64,000 nucleotides of DNA, from contig NZ_WIOK01000017.1 of the NCBI RefSeq assembly GCF_009467825.1, positions 1-64,000 of the forward strand. The letters are read 5' to 3'. How positions within the stretch are numbered: position 1 is the stretch's first letter; each line of letters starts with the position of its first letter. This document shows positions 62,860-64,000 of the stretch, piece after piece. The DNA is from Cyclobacterium xiamenense. Its GTDB lineage: Bacteria > Bacteroidota > Bacteroidia > Cytophagales > Cyclobacteriaceae. The position numbers and the translations under genes are program-made. The notes beneath the pieces are model-generated. The model ran no database searches. It was not told where the DNA came from and saw only the letters and a program-made list of their open reading frames with translations.

Positions 62860-63810
62860 ATGCACAAGCATAGTAAAATATACATCGCAGGACACAAAGG
62901 AATGGTAGGGGCTGCCATCTGGAGAAATCTGGAAAAAAAAGGGTACCAGCAATTGATTGGGGTAAGCCGACAAGAGTTGGATTTAAAAAATCAAACCGAG
63001 GTAAGCCGCTTTTTTGCGCAGGAAAAGCCATCGGTAGTGATCGATGCCGCAGCCAAAGTAGGTGGGATTTTGGCGAATAACAACCATCCCTATCCCTTTT
63101 TGATGGACAATTTGGTTATTCAAAACAACCTGATTGAGTCTTCCCTGGAAGCCGGTGTCGAAAAGTTTATTTTTCTTGGAAGTTCCTGCATATACCCCAA
63201 AATGGCGGAACAGCCGCTTCGGGAAGAGGCCTTGCTTACCGGCTCCCTCGAGCCGACCAATCAATGGTACGCGCTGGCAAAGATTGCGGGTGTGAAAGCC
63301 TGCGAGGCCATACGGAAGCAATACCAAAAGGACTACGTAAGTCTAATGCCCACCAATCTCTACGGACCCTTTGATAATTTCGACCTGGAGACCTCGCATG
63401 TGCTGCCCGCGATGATTCGGAAATTTCACGAAGCGAAGGAGGCGGGTGATCAGCCCGTCAAACTCTGGGGATCCGGGACACCTCTTCGGGAATTTTTGCA
63501 CGTGGACGACATGGCGGAGGCCGTTTGTTTTGCCATAGAAACCACCTTTTCCGAAAATCTATACAATGTAGGCACCGGGGAAGACTTGACGATTCGTGCC
63601 CTTGCGGAGTTGATTCAGAAAATCACGGGGCACCGGGGCGACATCATTTGGGACAGCAGTAAACCGGACGGGACCCCCAGGAAGCTAATGGACGTTTCCA
63701 AAATGACACAAGCTGGCTGGAAGGCGAGCATCGGTTTGGAAGAGGGAATCAAGTCAACGTACCAATGGTTTCTAGAGAATCAAGCTACGTTTAAAGAAGT
63801 AAAGATTTAA
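62860..63810 (+). CDS. fcl: GDP-L-fucose synthase
   Basis: A 316-residue extended SDR enzyme converting GDP-4-keto-6-deoxymannose to GDP-L-fucose by epimerisation and NADPH reduction. The Rossmann loop is GHKGMVGAAI (glycine-rich), the catalytic S is in SSCIYP and the Y-K pair is in YALAKIAG. It lies seven bases after manC, and gmd follows after a 169-base gap with repeats. GDP-fucose output points to fucose in the EPS. Confidence 0.95.
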   Translation: MHKHSKIYIAGHKGMVGAAIWRNLEKKGYQQLIGVSRQELDLKNQTEVSRFFAQEKPSVVIDAAAKVGGILANNNHPYPFLMDNLVIQNNLIESSLEAGVEKFIFLGSSCIYPKMAEQPLREEALLTGSLEPTNQWYALAKIAGVKACEAIRKQYQKDYVSLMPTNLYGPFDNFDLETSHVLPAMIRKFHEAKEAGDQPVKLWGSGTPLREFLHVDDMAEAVCFAIETTFSENLYNVGTGEDLTIRALAELIQKITGHRGDIIWDSSKPDGTPRKLMDVSKMTQAGWKASIGLEEGIKSTYQWFLENQATFKEVKI

Positions 63811-63815
63811 AGGGT

Positions 63816-63849
63816 CACCATGTACCGCAGAGTTCAACAAAGCGTACCA
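63816..63849 (+). repeat. Degenerate direct repeat, copy 1
   Basis: A 34-base unit matches copy 2 (63929-63962) at 25 of 34 positions without gaps, 113 bases away. It contains CGCAGAGTTCAA and CAAAGCGTACCA, units of about 12 bases. Confidence 0.65.
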
Positions 63850-63871
63850 TTGCTTAACTATTGAATAAAGC

Positions 63872-63907
63872 CTGAGTGAAACACTGCGTAAACCCCATGT
63901 AACTTAA
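63872..63907 (+). repeat. Middle part of the fcl-gmd repeat region with 12-base period
   Basis: CTGAGTGAAACA, CTGCGTAAACCC and CATGTAACTTAA follow one another at exact 12-base spacing and share the pattern TGNGTNAAAC. It links the two 34-base copies and suggests that the whole gap derives from a short-period element. Confidence 0.5.
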
Positions 63908-63928
63908 AAAGTTAAACAAAAATAAAAC

Positions 63929-63967
63929 CACCGTGCTGCGCTGAGTCCAACTTAGTGTACCACGGTG
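63929..63967 (+). repeat. Degenerate direct repeat, copy 2, framed by CACCGTG/CACGGTG
   Basis: Copy 2 spans 63929-63962. It starts with CACCGTG (63929-63935) and runs into the inverse CACGGTG (63961-63967), so the copy could also form a seven-base stem with a 25-base loop just before gmd. CTGAGT occurs here and at 63872. Confidence 0.6.
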
Positions 63968-63979
63968 AAACTTAAGACC

Positions 63980-64000
63980 ATGAAAACAGCATTAATCACA
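63980..64000 (+). CDS. gmd: GDP-mannose 4,6-dehydratase, first seven codons (cut by window edge)
   Basis: The frame reads MKTALIT and runs off the right edge. This start, with a Rossmann-type opening, together with the preceding manC and fcl, fits gmd, the enzyme giving the fcl substrate. Seven residues cannot prove it; the context carries most of the weight. Confidence 0.6.

Noticed and set aside
1-64000. Search for CRISPR arrays, tRNA/rRNA genes, insertion sequences, phage or toxin-antitoxin modules
   Set aside because: No spacer-like regular repeats, no cloverleaf or rRNA stretch and no transposase or integrase motif were recognised by eye; YwqK-like repeats alone are not evidence of a toxin-antitoxin pair.

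Overview
The window looks like a chromosomal segment of a Bacteroidota bacterium, probably of the order Cytophagales. The evidence is a type IX secretion (T9SS) sortase-like protein and two proteins with T9SS C-terminal sorting domains, a 50-residue Bacteroidota-specific protein beside rpmB and rpmG, a Lacal_2735-type small protein, Bacteroidota-type promoters (TTTG, about 19-20 bases, TAnnTTTG), few Shine-Dalgarno sites, and an UpxY-like NusG paralogue. No rRNA, tRNA, CRISPR array, insertion sequence or phage gene was recognised. Coding density is high and the only long non-coding stretches are AT-rich.

Layout. 0.1-9.6 kb is housekeeping: a coupled rocD-HAD-hemB set, then rpmB-rpmG-DUF4295-ftsY, a SulP transporter, purB and a DUF4397 lipoprotein. 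9.7-11.3 kb holds an orphan PaaE-type flavo/iron-sulfur reductase coupled to a two-helix membrane protein. 11.4-14.7 kb is an ECF sigma / anti-sigma / outer-membrane barrel / DUF4097-like operon. 14.8-19.1 kb has a lipoprotein, a beta-CASP nuclease-like protein and a PadR-PspC pair. 19.5-25.7 kb holds a PorV/PorQ-family protein overlapping a 1680-residue C25 peptidase of PorU2 type. 25.7-35.4 kb is mixed: a GT-C-like membrane protein, a T9SS client, a sugar isomerase-like protein, an arginine-rich DUF6600-like protein, a small Lacal_2735 protein, a long MORN-like repeat protein, an unknown protein and a FabH paralogue.

35.8-50.8 kb is the main accessory region, an eleven-gene leftward exopolysaccharide (EPS) operon: wzc-type tyrosine kinase, GT14, wzx flippase, wzy polymerase, GT2, two GT4-like transferases, split PssD/PssE (Alg14/Alg13-like), polysaccharide deacetylase and a second GT14. 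A secreted lyase with two malectin domains and a T9SS tag is encoded convergently at its far end. 51.5-60.8 kb returns to housekeeping: an MBL hydrolase, a YedK-type protein, a YheT hydrolase, pyruvate dehydrogenase E2, HslV, a Dabb protein, an aldo/keto reductase, SSB, a zinc-ribbon protein and a GH15. 61-64 kb is again polysaccharide-related: an UpxY-type antiterminator, and manC-fcl with the first codons of gmd at the right edge. This implies GDP-fucose supply.

The most interesting non-coding signals are four. (1) An identical 15-base palindrome, TGTATTT-N-AAATACA, lies in front of both the lyase and the wzc operon, with a weaker copy between the UpxY gene and manC. This suggests one regulon for EPS synthesis, cleavage and antitermination. 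(2) A 10-base-period CGTTT array lies between ssb and the zinc-ribbon gene. (3) A degenerate 34-base direct repeat with about 12-base inner period lies in the fcl-gmd gap. (4) A hairpin plus T-run sits directly before the UpxY start codon. Functional statements rest on motifs read by eye; no database search was possible.
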